Of a stretch of 64,000 nucleotides of DNA, positions 7,448 through 15,784 are shown in pieces (position 1 is the first letter of the stretch; each line of letters starts with the position of its first letter). A program made the position numbers and the translations under genes. This stretch comes from Mesorhizobium sp. CU3. GTDB lineage: Bacteria; Pseudomonadota; Alphaproteobacteria; Rhizobiales; Rhizobiaceae. The DNA is taken from assembly GCF_006442965.1 (NCBI RefSeq), contig NZ_VFWX01000012.1, forward strand, positions 124,001 through 188,000. Direction: 5' to 3'. A model generated the notes under the pieces. That model searched no databases, was not told the origin of the DNA, and was given only the letters and a program-made list of their open reading frames with translations.

Positions 7448-8740
7448 TTAGAAATAGGTCCTGATGGAGCCAGTGATGCGGAACGCGTCGTCCACCAGGT
7501 GGATAACGCGCCATTTGTCAAACGTCAGGCAGGGGTGTGAAATCCCGAAGCCCATCATGTCGCCCACGCGTAGCGGCGATTCCTCGGGGATTTCGAGGTG
7601 GCAGTGCTGATCGTTGAGACGGGTCACCTTATGCCCTGCTGGGACGGCAAGCGGCGACGGCATCCCGCCGCCCGGGCGGTACCAGGAAAGGGCAACGGGC
7701 AGATCGTCATAGGAGGCGTCGCGCTTACCGAAGCCGATGATGGCCTTGCCAGCCTCGGGCCTCGATTGGACATAGGCCCAAATTTCCAGCGCCGGCCTCA
7801 GTCCGCCGTCGAACGTAGCGAGTTCGGGGTTGCGTTCGCGCATGGCCTCCATGGCCCGTACATAGAGCGAGGCATCATGTGTCAGGTAACAGCCGGAGCG
7901 CAAAAGGACCATTGACGGCCGCCCGGTGGCAGCCCGGGCCAGTCGCTTCGCCACGATGTCGAAGAATGAAGATCCGCCTGCTGAGAGAAGGACGGTTGCG
8001 CTATCGAAAAGGTCTTCGGCGGCGCAGACCTCCGCGAGTTCTACCACCTTGGACAGAAAAGCCTCGACCAACGACAATGTTTCCGCGTTCGTTGATGCGC
8101 GCATCAGCCCCTCGAAGCCTTCTATGCCGGCAAGGGCGAGAGCACCGCCGGTGGCCCTGATTTCGCGCGCAAGAGCTAGCGCCTGGGCCACCGTTCGGCA
8201 TCCCGTGCGGCCACCGCTGTAGCCGAGCTCGACCAGGACGTTGAGTGGTCGCGATAGGCCTGTCTCGCGAACTCGTGCGGCAAGGACGCTCACATTGGAT
8301 GGGTCGTCGACGAGGCAGAAGAAATCGAACTGCGGATCGGTGGCGAGCTCGTGTACAACATAGTCGATGGCACTACGCCCAACGAGCTGGTTGGCCAGGA
8401 CGATGCGTTTAAAGCCAAATTGCCGCGCCACCTGCAGTTGGTGCGTGGTGGCGACGGTGATTGCCCAAGCGCCGTCCGCCAATTGGATGTCGAAGAGCTG
8501 CGGGCTCATCGTGGTCTTGCCGTGGGGCGCGATTTCGGCACCGCATTGGGTAAGGAAGGACCGCATCCAGGCACTGTTATGATGCAAGGCCTGGGATCTG
8601 ATGATAGCCGCCGGAAGCGGGACATCCTCGCGGAGTAGCTCCCATGCCTGGGCCCCGACATCTGCCAATCGCATAGAGGAAACGTGCCCAGGGACGCCTT
8701 TCTCCAGCGCGCTCAAGGGCGCGATCAGAGACTCAGTCAT
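7448..8740 (-). CDS. D-serine dehydratase/D-threonine aldolase-like PLP enzyme
   Basis: A 430-residue fold-type III PLP enzyme with an alanine-racemase-like N-terminal barrel and a metal-binding C-terminal domain. Lys75 in APHGKTTMSP is the expected Schiff-base lysine. NVLVELGYSGGRTGCR is the family cofactor-binding segment, and SHPCLTFDKW near the C-terminus carries the His-x-Cys pair that binds zinc in DSD1-type D-serine dehydratases (D-threonine aldolases have a related pair). The start at 8740 is fixed by AAGGAG six bases upstream; an ATG at 8746 would touch that ribosome site. The probable reaction is deamination or retro-aldol cleavage of a D-3-hydroxy amino acid, and it heads the two-gene unit with the SDR. 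The exact substrate is unknown. Confidence 0.85.
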   Translation of the reverse strand: MTESLIAPLSALEKGVPGHVSSMRLADVGAQAWELLREDVPLPAAIIRSQALHHNSAWMRSFLTQCGAEIAPHGKTTMSPQLFDIQLADGAWAITVATTHQLQVARQFGFKRIVLANQLVGRSAIDYVVHELATDPQFDFFCLVDDPSNVSVLAARVRETGLSRPLNVLVELGYSGGRTGCRTVAQALALAREIRATGGALALAGIEGFEGLMRASTNAETLSLVEAFLSKVVELAEVCAAEDLFDSATVLLSAGGSSFFDIVAKRLARAATGRPSMVLLRSGCYLTHDASLYVRAMEAMRERNPELATFDGGLRPALEIWAYVQSRPEAGKAIIGFGKRDASYDDLPVALSWYRPGGGMPSPLAVPAGHKVTRLNDQHCHLEIPEESPLRVGDMMGFGISHPCLTFDKWRVIHLVDDAFRITGSIRTYF

Positions 8741-8749
8741 TGCCATCTC

Positions 8750-8780
8750 CTTATTTTGCTATATCAAATTGCAAAATAAG
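8750..8780. promoter_or_regulatory. Perfect 10-bp inverted repeat, candidate GntR operator
   Basis: CTTATTTTGC (8750-8759) and GCAAAATAAG (8771-8780) are exact reverse complements around an 11-base AT-rich centre. The near arm overlaps the ribosome binding site of the PLP-enzyme gene, so a bound protein would block expression of that gene directly. The TTTTG-N13-CAAAA core repeats at 2554-2576. Confidence 0.65.
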
Positions 8781-9150
8781 TGTTCGCGTGCAACCCAATT
8801 TTTCTATCGGCAAGAATTCTCACAGCGATATCCGTAGCGTTCACGGAATTGCGCGGTCCTGTGTGCCCGGAAACAAAGGCGGCGCTTGTGGGCCCATTTG
8901 TAGATTTCAAAAAAAGCCCCCAAGACCGCACCGGTTTCACGGCGGTATCTGGGCGGATGAGACCACCCGAAATCGGAGGATCAGGCATCGCCGGAGGCGG
9001 GTAGGGCTTTTGAATCAGAGGCGCTCGCCAAGAGGACGTGGTTTCTCAAGGCGAGCCAGCCTCGGGGGCTCCAGGATCCCTTGGCCCGCCAGGAACTTCA
9101 GCGAGATGGTGCGCGACCAACCTTGAGCCGTCCCCATGGTGGCAACACCA
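8781..9150. other. Intergenic region, no gene seen
   Basis: This 370-base stretch lies between the leftward PLP-enzyme gene and the end of the leftward FadL gene. Short open frames cross it, but none has family-like sequence. A run of seven A at 8909-8915, read as T on the minus strand after GGGGGC, could mark transcript ends from the FadL side, but the nearby stem (ACCGC/GCGGT at 8925-8946) is short and too far from the run to call a terminator. Confidence 0.5.
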
Positions 9151-10344
9151 CTAGAATTTTAAGGTGTACGCCAAAGCACCACTCAGCGCCCAGTCGGCGT
9201 TCGCCGACGCGTCATAGGTCGCCCCCGATGCGACACGCTGCGCGCCCGCCGTGAGGTAGGAGAGGCCCGCGCCAAGCGAAAAGGTGCCGAGATCGGTCTT
9301 GTACTCGGCGCCGAGACCGAGTGTCCAGGTGTCCGTGGTTATGTCGGCGCCAGTCCCGACGCCCTGATCCCAGGTTAGATTGACCGTTCCGGAAAGCTTG
9401 CTGTCGAACTCGTGACCAACACCCAGCTGCAGCGTGTAGCCGTCCGTGTAGTTGAACACTTTGTTCGCTGTGCCCAATCCGATCACATCATAGCTGAAGG
9501 CTTGGAGGACGCTCCACTGGGTCCAGGTGGCCGAGCCATACACGAGCCAACCCGGCGCGACGCCCGTTTGCGCATATAGCTTGACCGATTGCGGCAGCGT
9601 GCCGGAGCCGCGGGCCGGCAGCATGTCGGTGATCCCGTTCTCGATCGCAAACTCGGAAGGCGTGTAGCTGCCGCTGCCTTCGTGCTTCACCTGCGAGCGG
9701 TAAAGCAACTGTACGCGCAATGCGTAATCCGGGATGTCATAGCCAACGCCGAGGCGGTAGCCAAGCTTGCCATCGTCCTTAAGATGGACCGAGCCGATCC
9801 AGGTGTCCTCCTTGTAGTCGAACGTCTCCCAGAACAGGCCGCCGATGGCGTAGAGCTTGCCTGGCCCGGCCTCGATCCGCGCCGCACAGGCCGTGCCATA
9901 CTCGTCGGCAGAGAACTTCATCGCTGAGGTGGGGTTGGGGAATGGATCGCCTTGCGCCATCGCCGTCGCGAACTCCGCGTTCTGCGCGGCTTGGCTGTAG
10001 GTCGCAGACCCGCCAAACGGACGGGTGTAGGTAAACTCGCAAGACAGATTGTCTCCGAGCCGCGCGGCGACAGCCAAATTTGGGATCACATAAGAGTCCG
10101 AATAGGGCTTATCGTCGACTGGATGCCCCATCAGGCTCGAATAATCGCGGCGCGGATAGACGTAGACGAGAGACGATTGCGTGATGAAAGGGCTGTCCTC
10201 GTAGAGGACATCGGTGTTGGCCTCACCCTCAGAATACCCCCCCGCCAACACGGGCAGGGCAAAACAGCTGCAGGCCAAGACGAGGGCCAAGAACGGCCCG
10301 TTTGGTTTGGAAATCTGCAAAAGCTCCCCCTTCCACCCTTTCAT
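9151..10344 (-). CDS. FadL/OmpP1-type outer membrane transport protein
   Basis: A 397-residue predicted outer-membrane beta-barrel. The start at 10344 follows AGAAGAAGG and gives a signal peptide whose core FLALVLACSCFALPVLA ends before GGYSEGE. The mature part alternates polar and aromatic residues in strand-like repeats, for example LGYRLGVGYDIPDYALRVQLLYRS, WLVYGSATWTQWS and YTLQLGVGHEF. The protein ends in aromatic Phe (AYTLKF), as expected for BAM-inserted barrels. The pattern resembles the FadL family, which moves long-chain fatty acids and hydrocarbons across the outer membrane. It is the last gene of the P450 cluster and would supply its hydrophobic substrate. Confidence 0.78.
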   Translation of the reverse strand: MKGWKGELLQISKPNGPFLALVLACSCFALPVLAGGYSEGEANTDVLYEDSPFITQSSLVYVYPRRDYSSLMGHPVDDKPYSDSYVIPNLAVAARLGDNLSCEFTYTRPFGGSATYSQAAQNAEFATAMAQGDPFPNPTSAMKFSADEYGTACAARIEAGPGKLYAIGGLFWETFDYKEDTWIGSVHLKDDGKLGYRLGVGYDIPDYALRVQLLYRSQVKHEGSGSYTPSEFAIENGITDMLPARGSGTLPQSVKLYAQTGVAPGWLVYGSATWTQWSVLQAFSYDVIGLGTANKVFNYTDGYTLQLGVGHEFDSKLSGTVNLTWDQGVGTGADITTDTWTLGLGAEYKTDLGTFSLGAGLSYLTAGAQRVASGATYDASANADWALSGALAYTLKF

Positions 10345-10593
10345 CCCAAGCCTTCTTCTACTGTCCCCGTAGGCGCAGGCTTGTCCTGTTCGATCGCGTC
10401 TGGCCTTCGGCATAGACATAACGGTGGCGCTCAAAGGCGCAGCCCGGCATGGATGCCAATCAATTTGATATGGCCGCTGTTCGATCCCCTATTCTTCCAA
10501 ACGCGACCAGGACGAGCTTATGGCGAACGGTCGTGCCGACAATGGGCGTCGAGGACAATTTGGGGTCCGAGACGGTCACATTGACCCTGAGGT

Positions 10594-12180
10594 TCATCGC
10601 TCCCTGGCCCGCAGATCCTTGCGTAGGATCTTGCCAGACGCGGACTTGGGCACCCTTTCGATGAATTCGACGACGCGAACGCGTTTATGCGGCGCGACCC
10701 TTTCCGCCACGAAGCTAATGATCTCGGCCTCGCTGATGCGAGCACCAAGCTGGACCACGACAAAGGCCTTTGGGATCTCCTCGACGCTATCGGCTTCGGT
10801 AACGCCGATCACGGCGGCATCCGCAATGCACGGATGCGTCAAGAGCAGCGCTTCAAGCTCTGCGGGCGGTACCTGGTAGCCCTTGTATTTGATAAGCTCC
10901 TTCAGCCGATCGACGATGTAGACAGCACCGTCGCAGTCGACCGTAGCGACGTCGCCGGTATGCAGATAGCCGTCGGCATCGAGAATCTCACTTGTCGCGT
11001 CTGGGTTGTTGAGATAGCCCGCCATGACATTGGGGCCCTTGACCCAAAGCTCGCCTGGTTGGCTCATACCGGACAGGGGCCTTGCAATCTCTTGGCCGGT
11101 TTGCGGATCGACCAGCTTGTTGTGTGTGTTGGCGATCGGCAGGCCGACCGAGTTGAGCGGAATATCATCGCGATCGAACGGGATCACATGGCTAACTGGG
11201 CTGAGTTCGCTCATGCCGTAGCCTTGGCGCACCCGAACCTTGAGGCGTCGGGCAACTGCCCGGCCCAATTCTTCATCGAGCGGTGCGGCGCCGGAAAAGA
11301 CGGTATGGATGCTGGACAGGTCGTGCCTTTCGATAGCGGGGTGCTTGGCCAGCGCCACGGCAATGGGCGGCGCGATAAACAGATAGGTCAGCTTGTACGT
11401 TTCTGTGATGCGCAAGCATTCGGTCAAATCGAATTTGGCCATCGTGACAAGTCGGGCACGCCGCTTGAGCGCCACGTTGAGCAGCACCGTGAGGCCGTAG
11501 ATGTGGAAGAATGGCAGCACGGCAAGGAGTATATCGTGAGGCGTGATACCGAAGCGTGTCTCTATCTGCGCAATGTTGGCCACGAGATTGCGGTGAGTAA
11601 GGCTGACGCCCTTCGGCAGGCCCGTCGTTCCGGATGAGAATGGCAGGACCGCTACGTGTCTTGCCGGATCGATCGACAGCTGTGGGGCGGGCATACCGTC
11701 GGCGAGAAGGTCTGCCAAGCTTGGATGGCCGTCGGCACCGTCGATGACAATGAGCCGGTCCCGGGAGATGCCCACAGCCTCAGCGGCGACCTTCGCCTGC
11801 GGAAGCAGCGATGAGACGGTGATAAGCAACAGTGCCCCGGCGCCGGACAATTGCTTGGCGATGTCCTGCGCGGTGTAGAGGATGTTGACTGGAGTAGTCG
11901 TCCCACCCGAGCGCAAGATTCCATGGAGGACTGAGGCAAAGGCGGGGATGTTGGGCGCAAGCAGGCCCACGACGACGCCGGCACCAACACCGCGTGTCGC
12001 GAGCGCACCGGCAATGGCCTCGATATCGTCGATGAGGTTTCGGTAGGTGGTGACGGTCCCCGAGCTTCCGTCGACGAGGGCGACACGCTCAAGCTCGTGC
12101 TTGGAAATGCTACCGAATAAATAGTCGAAAACCGTCACATCGGGGATTTCGACAGGCGGGAAAGGGGAGGCGAAGCTCAT
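10594..12180 (-). CDS. AMP-dependent acyl-CoA synthetase/ligase (4CL/FadD13-like)
   Basis: A 528-residue ANL-superfamily adenylate-forming enzyme. The phosphate loop FSSGTTGLPKGV lies near residues 181-192, the aromatic motif is YGMSELSP, the hinge region is GYLHTGDVATVD, and the C-terminal catalytic Lys is in SASGKILRKDL. It resembles 4-coumarate and medium/long-chain acyl-CoA ligases. It would activate a carboxylic acid to its CoA thioester with ATP for beta-oxidation. The start at 12180 is preceded by AAGGAAC. It follows the esterase gene after 183 bases and plausibly activates the acid that esterase releases. FadD13 holds the equivalent place in the mycobacterial mymA operon. Confidence 0.9.
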   Translation of the reverse strand: MSFASPFPPVEIPDVTVFDYLFGSISKHELERVALVDGSSGTVTTYRNLIDDIEAIAGALATRGVGAGVVVGLLAPNIPAFASVLHGILRSGGTTTPVNILYTAQDIAKQLSGAGALLLITVSSLLPQAKVAAEAVGISRDRLIVIDGADGHPSLADLLADGMPAPQLSIDPARHVAVLPFSSGTTGLPKGVSLTHRNLVANIAQIETRFGITPHDILLAVLPFFHIYGLTVLLNVALKRRARLVTMAKFDLTECLRITETYKLTYLFIAPPIAVALAKHPAIERHDLSSIHTVFSGAAPLDEELGRAVARRLKVRVRQGYGMSELSPVSHVIPFDRDDIPLNSVGLPIANTHNKLVDPQTGQEIARPLSGMSQPGELWVKGPNVMAGYLNNPDATSEILDADGYLHTGDVATVDCDGAVYIVDRLKELIKYKGYQVPPAELEALLLTHPCIADAAVIGVTEADSVEEIPKAFVVVQLGARISEAEIISFVAERVAPHKRVRVVEFIERVPKSASGKILRKDLRARER

Positions 12181-12363
12181 TGTGTCGTTCCTTCGAGGCA
12201 CCGGACGGGTCAACTGGTGAGCGTTGGTCTAGTGTCCCGTCGCACCGACGCGGCGGCTGCGCCCCACATGAGCCACCGCGTCGGCGCTTTGCCGCCCCGG
12301 GAGGATGCCTGGACGGGACGGCTCTTGAAGCGGCGACCGAGGAGTTCCGGGTAATCCCGCCTG

Positions 12364-13290
12364 CTAGTCCGACCGTGGCTTCTGCGAGGTGCTCCTGTGC
12401 AACTGCCCGATCGCTTCGATCAACAGGGCGCGCGCCTGACCCGCACTCGGCACTCCCTCGGCCAGTTCCAGCCAGCCATGGATCAGCCCTGGGAAGGGCA
12501 GATACACGGTAGACACTCCGGCGGCGATCAGTCGCTGGGCGTAGCGCACACCGTCGGGCAGGAGCTGGTCGCAACCCGCTGTGGTGACCAGCGTCGCCGG
12601 CGCCGCTATCGGGTCGGGCGCCAGCAGCGGAGCGAGCCGCGCATCGGGCTGGTGGTTGCCACGGTAGGAGGACCAGAAATAGTCGATGTCGCCGCGATCG
12701 AGGCCCAGCCCGTCAAGGCTCTTGTCAGCGACAGCGGCCGGCACATCAAGCCCTGGATAGATCAGGACCTGTGCGTTAACGGGTTCACCATTGGCCGCCC
12801 GCTCGGCACTGACTGCCGCGGCCAGATTGCCACCGGCACTGTCGCCGCCGACGCCAACCCAAGTCGCGCCCCGCGCGGCATAGGCGACAACGCGCTTGCA
12901 GTCCTCGAAGGCGGCCGGGAAGGGGTGCTCCGGCGCCAGACGATAGTCGACGGAGATGACATGCAGGCCAAGTTCGCTGGCGATCGCGCGGGTGAGCCGG
13001 TCATGCGTATCGGCACTGCCCAAAACCCAACCACCGCCGTGGAAATAGATCAAAACATGACCGCGGTCGCGCTCATTATCGGGTCGGTAGCGTCGCACCT
13101 TAACCGTCTCGATCACCTCATCCGTGATTGTACCGGCGAAAGGCGGTTCCGGTCCGCGGAACATGGACACGAATTCCGCGTATTCGGCGCGTTGCTGGTC
13201 GGGGCTGATGGTGAACCTGTCCGTGGCGACCATTTCGGCCAGCAAGGGTGCCAGATCGTCCGCTGGCACAGGGCGGCTGGCGGCGGTCAT
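12364..13290 (-). CDS. HSL-family alpha/beta hydrolase (esterase, LipR-like)
   Basis: A 308-residue hormone-sensitive-lipase-type esterase. The oxyanion motif HGGG lies near residues 84-87, the nucleophile Ser is in GVGGDSAGGNL near residue 151, and VDYRLAPEHPFPA is the family segment. The acid Asp is in TTAGCDQL and the His in GLIHGW. The ATG overlaps the stop of the BVMO-SDR gene (ATGA), so translation is coupled. The natural role in this order is hydrolysis of the ester made by the Baeyer-Villiger step. M. tuberculosis LipR in the mymA operon is of the same family and about the same size. Confidence 0.9.
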   Translation of the reverse strand: MTAASRPVPADDLAPLLAEMVATDRFTISPDQQRAEYAEFVSMFRGPEPPFAGTITDEVIETVKVRRYRPDNERDRGHVLIYFHGGGWVLGSADTHDRLTRAIASELGLHVISVDYRLAPEHPFPAAFEDCKRVVAYAARGATWVGVGGDSAGGNLAAAVSAERAANGEPVNAQVLIYPGLDVPAAVADKSLDGLGLDRGDIDYFWSSYRGNHQPDARLAPLLAPDPIAAPATLVTTAGCDQLLPDGVRYAQRLIAAGVSTVYLPFPGLIHGWLELAEGVPSAGQARALLIEAIGQLHRSTSQKPRSD

Positions 13291-15746
13291 TGCACGACCC
13301 TCTTGGCTGTCGTCGATGCTGCCGGGCTGCGTCGCCTGCCGATCGAGGAGAGCCAACCGATAGCCGCCTCCAGCCCTGACACGACACCATGATAATGGGA
13401 CGGGAACAGTCGCGCGACCAAATCGGGGATCTTCGCGCTGGCGCCTATCAGCACGCGGGCACGACGCCGCGCGATGCCATCAACAATCGCCCGTGCGGCG
13501 GCTTCCGCACTTATGGTGAGGACTTTGTCAAACTCGGCATTGGCCTTCTCGGCCGCTACATGTTCTTCAGCCGTCATAGCCGAGCCGATGCGCGATGCCA
13601 GCGCAATATTGGTCTTGATCCCGCCCGGATGGACGCAGGTGACGCCAATTCCGTCTGGCCCCAACTCGGCTCGCAGCGCCTCGGTGAGGCCGCGCAGTCC
13701 GAACTTGCTCGTGGCATAAGCGACGTTGCCGGCCGGGGCAACGAGACCGAACACGCTAGATATGTTTGCTATATGTGCGCCCCTGTTGCGGCGCAGCACC
13801 GGCAAGAGCGCCCGCACGAGATCGATCGGCGCCTGCAGGTTGACCGCCAGCAGCCAGTCGAAGTCTTCCTTGGAGCATTGCGCGAAGGACCCACTGAGCG
13901 CTACCCCGGCATTGTTGACCAGGAGCCGCGTGGCAGGGTGCTTCTGCGCGAGTGTCTCACCGAGCGCTTGAACGGCTGCGCCGTCCGTCAAATCGACCGC
14001 GTAAGACGTGAAGACCGAATTCGGGTGTCCGGACCGTAACTCGCCAAGAACAGCATTCAAGCCTTGCTCGTCGCGGTCGACGACAACCACGTCGCAGCCG
14101 CGATCGGCAAGTTGCCTGGCAAGCGCTCGCCCGATGCCGCCTGCGGCGCCGGTGACGATCGCGGTCCCTGAGAAGTCGAACCCAGACATGGAAAGCTCCT
14201 TTGCGGCTGTGGCGGGACTGGCAAGCTGGCCCGCAGGGCCTGCTGCTTGCAGGCGGCGGAACTGGAGGGCCGGATCTCTGGAGAAGTCTCTGCGGAAGAG
14301 CCGCAGGTCGAAGATGTAATTCTGGTGCAGACGCCATGGCGTGCGGTCGCCCTGCTTCGGGAACGCGGTGATGGCGCGCTGGACATAGCCTGAGCGCAGA
14401 TCAACGAAGGGGAGCGTCGCCCCCGCCTTGGTGGGATGCGGCCTGACGAAATCGAAGCCGCGGCGCTCAAGATGGCAGATCAGTCGCGCAACGGTGCTGC
14501 TGACCAGGTCTGCCTTGAGCGTCCAGGAGTTGTTGGTGTAGCCGATCACAAGGTTGAAGTTGGGAACGTCCGACAGCATCATGCCTTTGTAAACGAGGCT
14601 GTCGGGCAACGAGACCGGACGGCCATCGACGCACAATGTCATGCCGCCGAGCGGCATCATTTGCAGCCCGGTCGCCGCCACGACAATATCCGACGGGATG
14701 AACTGGCCGCCGCTGGTTTGGATGCCGTTTGCGACAAGGCGCTCTATCGTGTCGGTAACCACGGCGGCGCGGCCATCGCGGATGGCGACGAACAGATCGC
14801 CGTCTGGAACGGCGCAGACGCGCTGGTCCCAAGGATTATAGGGCGGGTTGAAATGTGTGTCGACGTCGAGATGGGCGCCGAGTTCGCGCTGCGTCTCCTT
14901 GCGGATGAGACGTCTGCACAGGCGTGGCAGGTGCCGTGCCATCTCATAGGAGAAGATGTTGGAGACCACGTTTTTCCAGAACATGATCCGGGCGACCAGC
15001 CTTGGCGGCAGGGAAAGCCGCTCAAGCCGGCCGACCATTGTATCCTCGCCGGGAACCGAAACGATATAACTGGGCGTGCGCTGCAGCATCGTCACGTGGC
15101 TCGCGGCCTTGGCGAGCGCGGGAACAAGAGTTACCGCGGTCGCACCGCTGCCGATGACGGTTACGCGCTTGCCCGTCCAGTCGAGCTTCTGCGGCCAATG
15201 TTGCGGTGAGATGATTTCGCCGCCGAAGCTGTCCTCGCCCTCGAAGTGAGGCCGATGTCCCTGATCGTAGCGATAATAGCCGGTGCAGACCGACAGCCAG
15301 CGGCAACGGATGCGCACCAGGACGGTGGCGCCCTCACGCACCGTCTCGGCGGTGACGATCCAGCGGGCTATGCTGCTGTCCCACGCGGCATCGACGACGC
15401 GATGGCCATAGCGGATGCGACGATCTATCCCGTGCTCGACGGCTGTGTCGCGCAGATAGCGCAGAATTGCAGGTCCGTCGGCAATGGCGCGGCTGTTTGG
15501 CCATGGGCGAAAAGAATAGCCCAGCGTGAACATGTCGGAATCGGAGCGGATGCCGGGGTAGCGGAACAGGTCCCAGGTGCCGCCGAGATCACCACGCGCC
15601 TCAAGCAGCGTGAAACTGCCATGCGGACGCTGGCGCGCCAGATGACAGGCCGCGCCGATGCCAGACAGGCCGGCGCCGACGATCACGACATCGACGCTTT
15701 CGTCCAACGTGGTTGGAGCGTCAGGCGACGCGGACGCGTGGAACAT
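13287..15746 (-). CDS. Fused EthA/MymA-type Baeyer-Villiger monooxygenase and SDR
   Basis: One 819-residue frame holds two complete enzymes. Residues about 1-500 are an FAD/NADPH monooxygenase: VIVGAGLSGIGAA binds FAD, FRYPGIRSDSDM is the EthA/MymA signature, FEGEDSFGG with PQHWP is the EthA-class fingerprint, and VIGSGATAV binds NADPH. After a linker rich in Ala and Pro, residue 520 begins SGTAIVTGAAGGIG, followed by NNAGVA, NISSVFG and YATSKFG, a full SDR. The start at 15746 has AAGGAGA six bases before it. The likely chemistry is oxidation of a secondary alcohol to a ketone (SDR) and oxygen insertion to an ester (BVMO). An internal ribosome site at 14196-14201 could also yield free SDR of 300 residues. 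The P450 gene ends 38 bases upstream. Confidence 0.85.
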   Translation of the reverse strand: MFHASASPDAPTTLDESVDVVIVGAGLSGIGAACHLARQRPHGSFTLLEARGDLGGTWDLFRYPGIRSDSDMFTLGYSFRPWPNSRAIADGPAILRYLRDTAVEHGIDRRIRYGHRVVDAAWDSSIARWIVTAETVREGATVLVRIRCRWLSVCTGYYRYDQGHRPHFEGEDSFGGEIISPQHWPQKLDWTGKRVTVIGSGATAVTLVPALAKAASHVTMLQRTPSYIVSVPGEDTMVGRLERLSLPPRLVARIMFWKNVVSNIFSYEMARHLPRLCRRLIRKETQRELGAHLDVDTHFNPPYNPWDQRVCAVPDGDLFVAIRDGRAAVVTDTIERLVANGIQTSGGQFIPSDIVVAATGLQMMPLGGMTLCVDGRPVSLPDSLVYKGMMLSDVPNFNLVIGYTNNSWTLKADLVSSTVARLICHLERRGFDFVRPHPTKAGATLPFVDLRSGYVQRAITAFPKQGDRTPWRLHQNYIFDLRLFRRDFSRDPALQFRRLQAAGPAGQLASPATAAKELSMSGFDFSGTAIVTGAAGGIGRALARQLADRGCDVVVVDRDEQGLNAVLGELRSGHPNSVFTSYAVDLTDGAAVQALGETLAQKHPATRLLVNNAGVALSGSFAQCSKEDFDWLLAVNLQAPIDLVRALLPVLRRNRGAHIANISSVFGLVAPAGNVAYATSKFGLRGLTEALRAELGPDGIGVTCVHPGGIKTNIALASRIGSAMTAEEHVAAEKANAEFDKVLTISAEAAARAIVDGIARRRARVLIGASAKIPDLVARLFPSHYHGVVSGLEAAIGWLSSIGRRRSPAASTTAKRVVQ
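14187..14201 (-). promoter_or_regulatory. Internal Shine-Dalgarno and ATG for the SDR half
   Basis: On the minus strand AAGGAG (14201-14196), six bases, then ATG (14189-14187) lie in frame inside the fused gene, exactly where the SDR domain begins (MSGFDFSG). This is what remains if two adjacent genes merged by loss of a stop codon, and it could let the SDR be made on its own. Confidence 0.6.
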
Positions 15747-15784
15747 GGCCGTCTCCTTCATAGGTTTTAGGGTCGATGGGGTGC

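Noticed and set aside
8990..9060. GC-rich sequence that resembles a tRNA-Ser or tRNA-Leu 3' region on the minus strand.
   Set aside because: The T-loop bases are wrong and the arms do not pair, so no tRNA can be supported.
12397..13392. A 331-codon plus-strand frame opposite the esterase gene.
   Set aside because: It is a shadow of the HSL esterase, which has the full HGGG, GDSAGG, Asp and His set.
13287..14189. The SDR half as a fully separate gene only.
   Set aside because: There is no stop codon between the BVMO and SDR parts, so the single fused frame is reported. The separate product is kept as a possibility because of the internal ribosome site.
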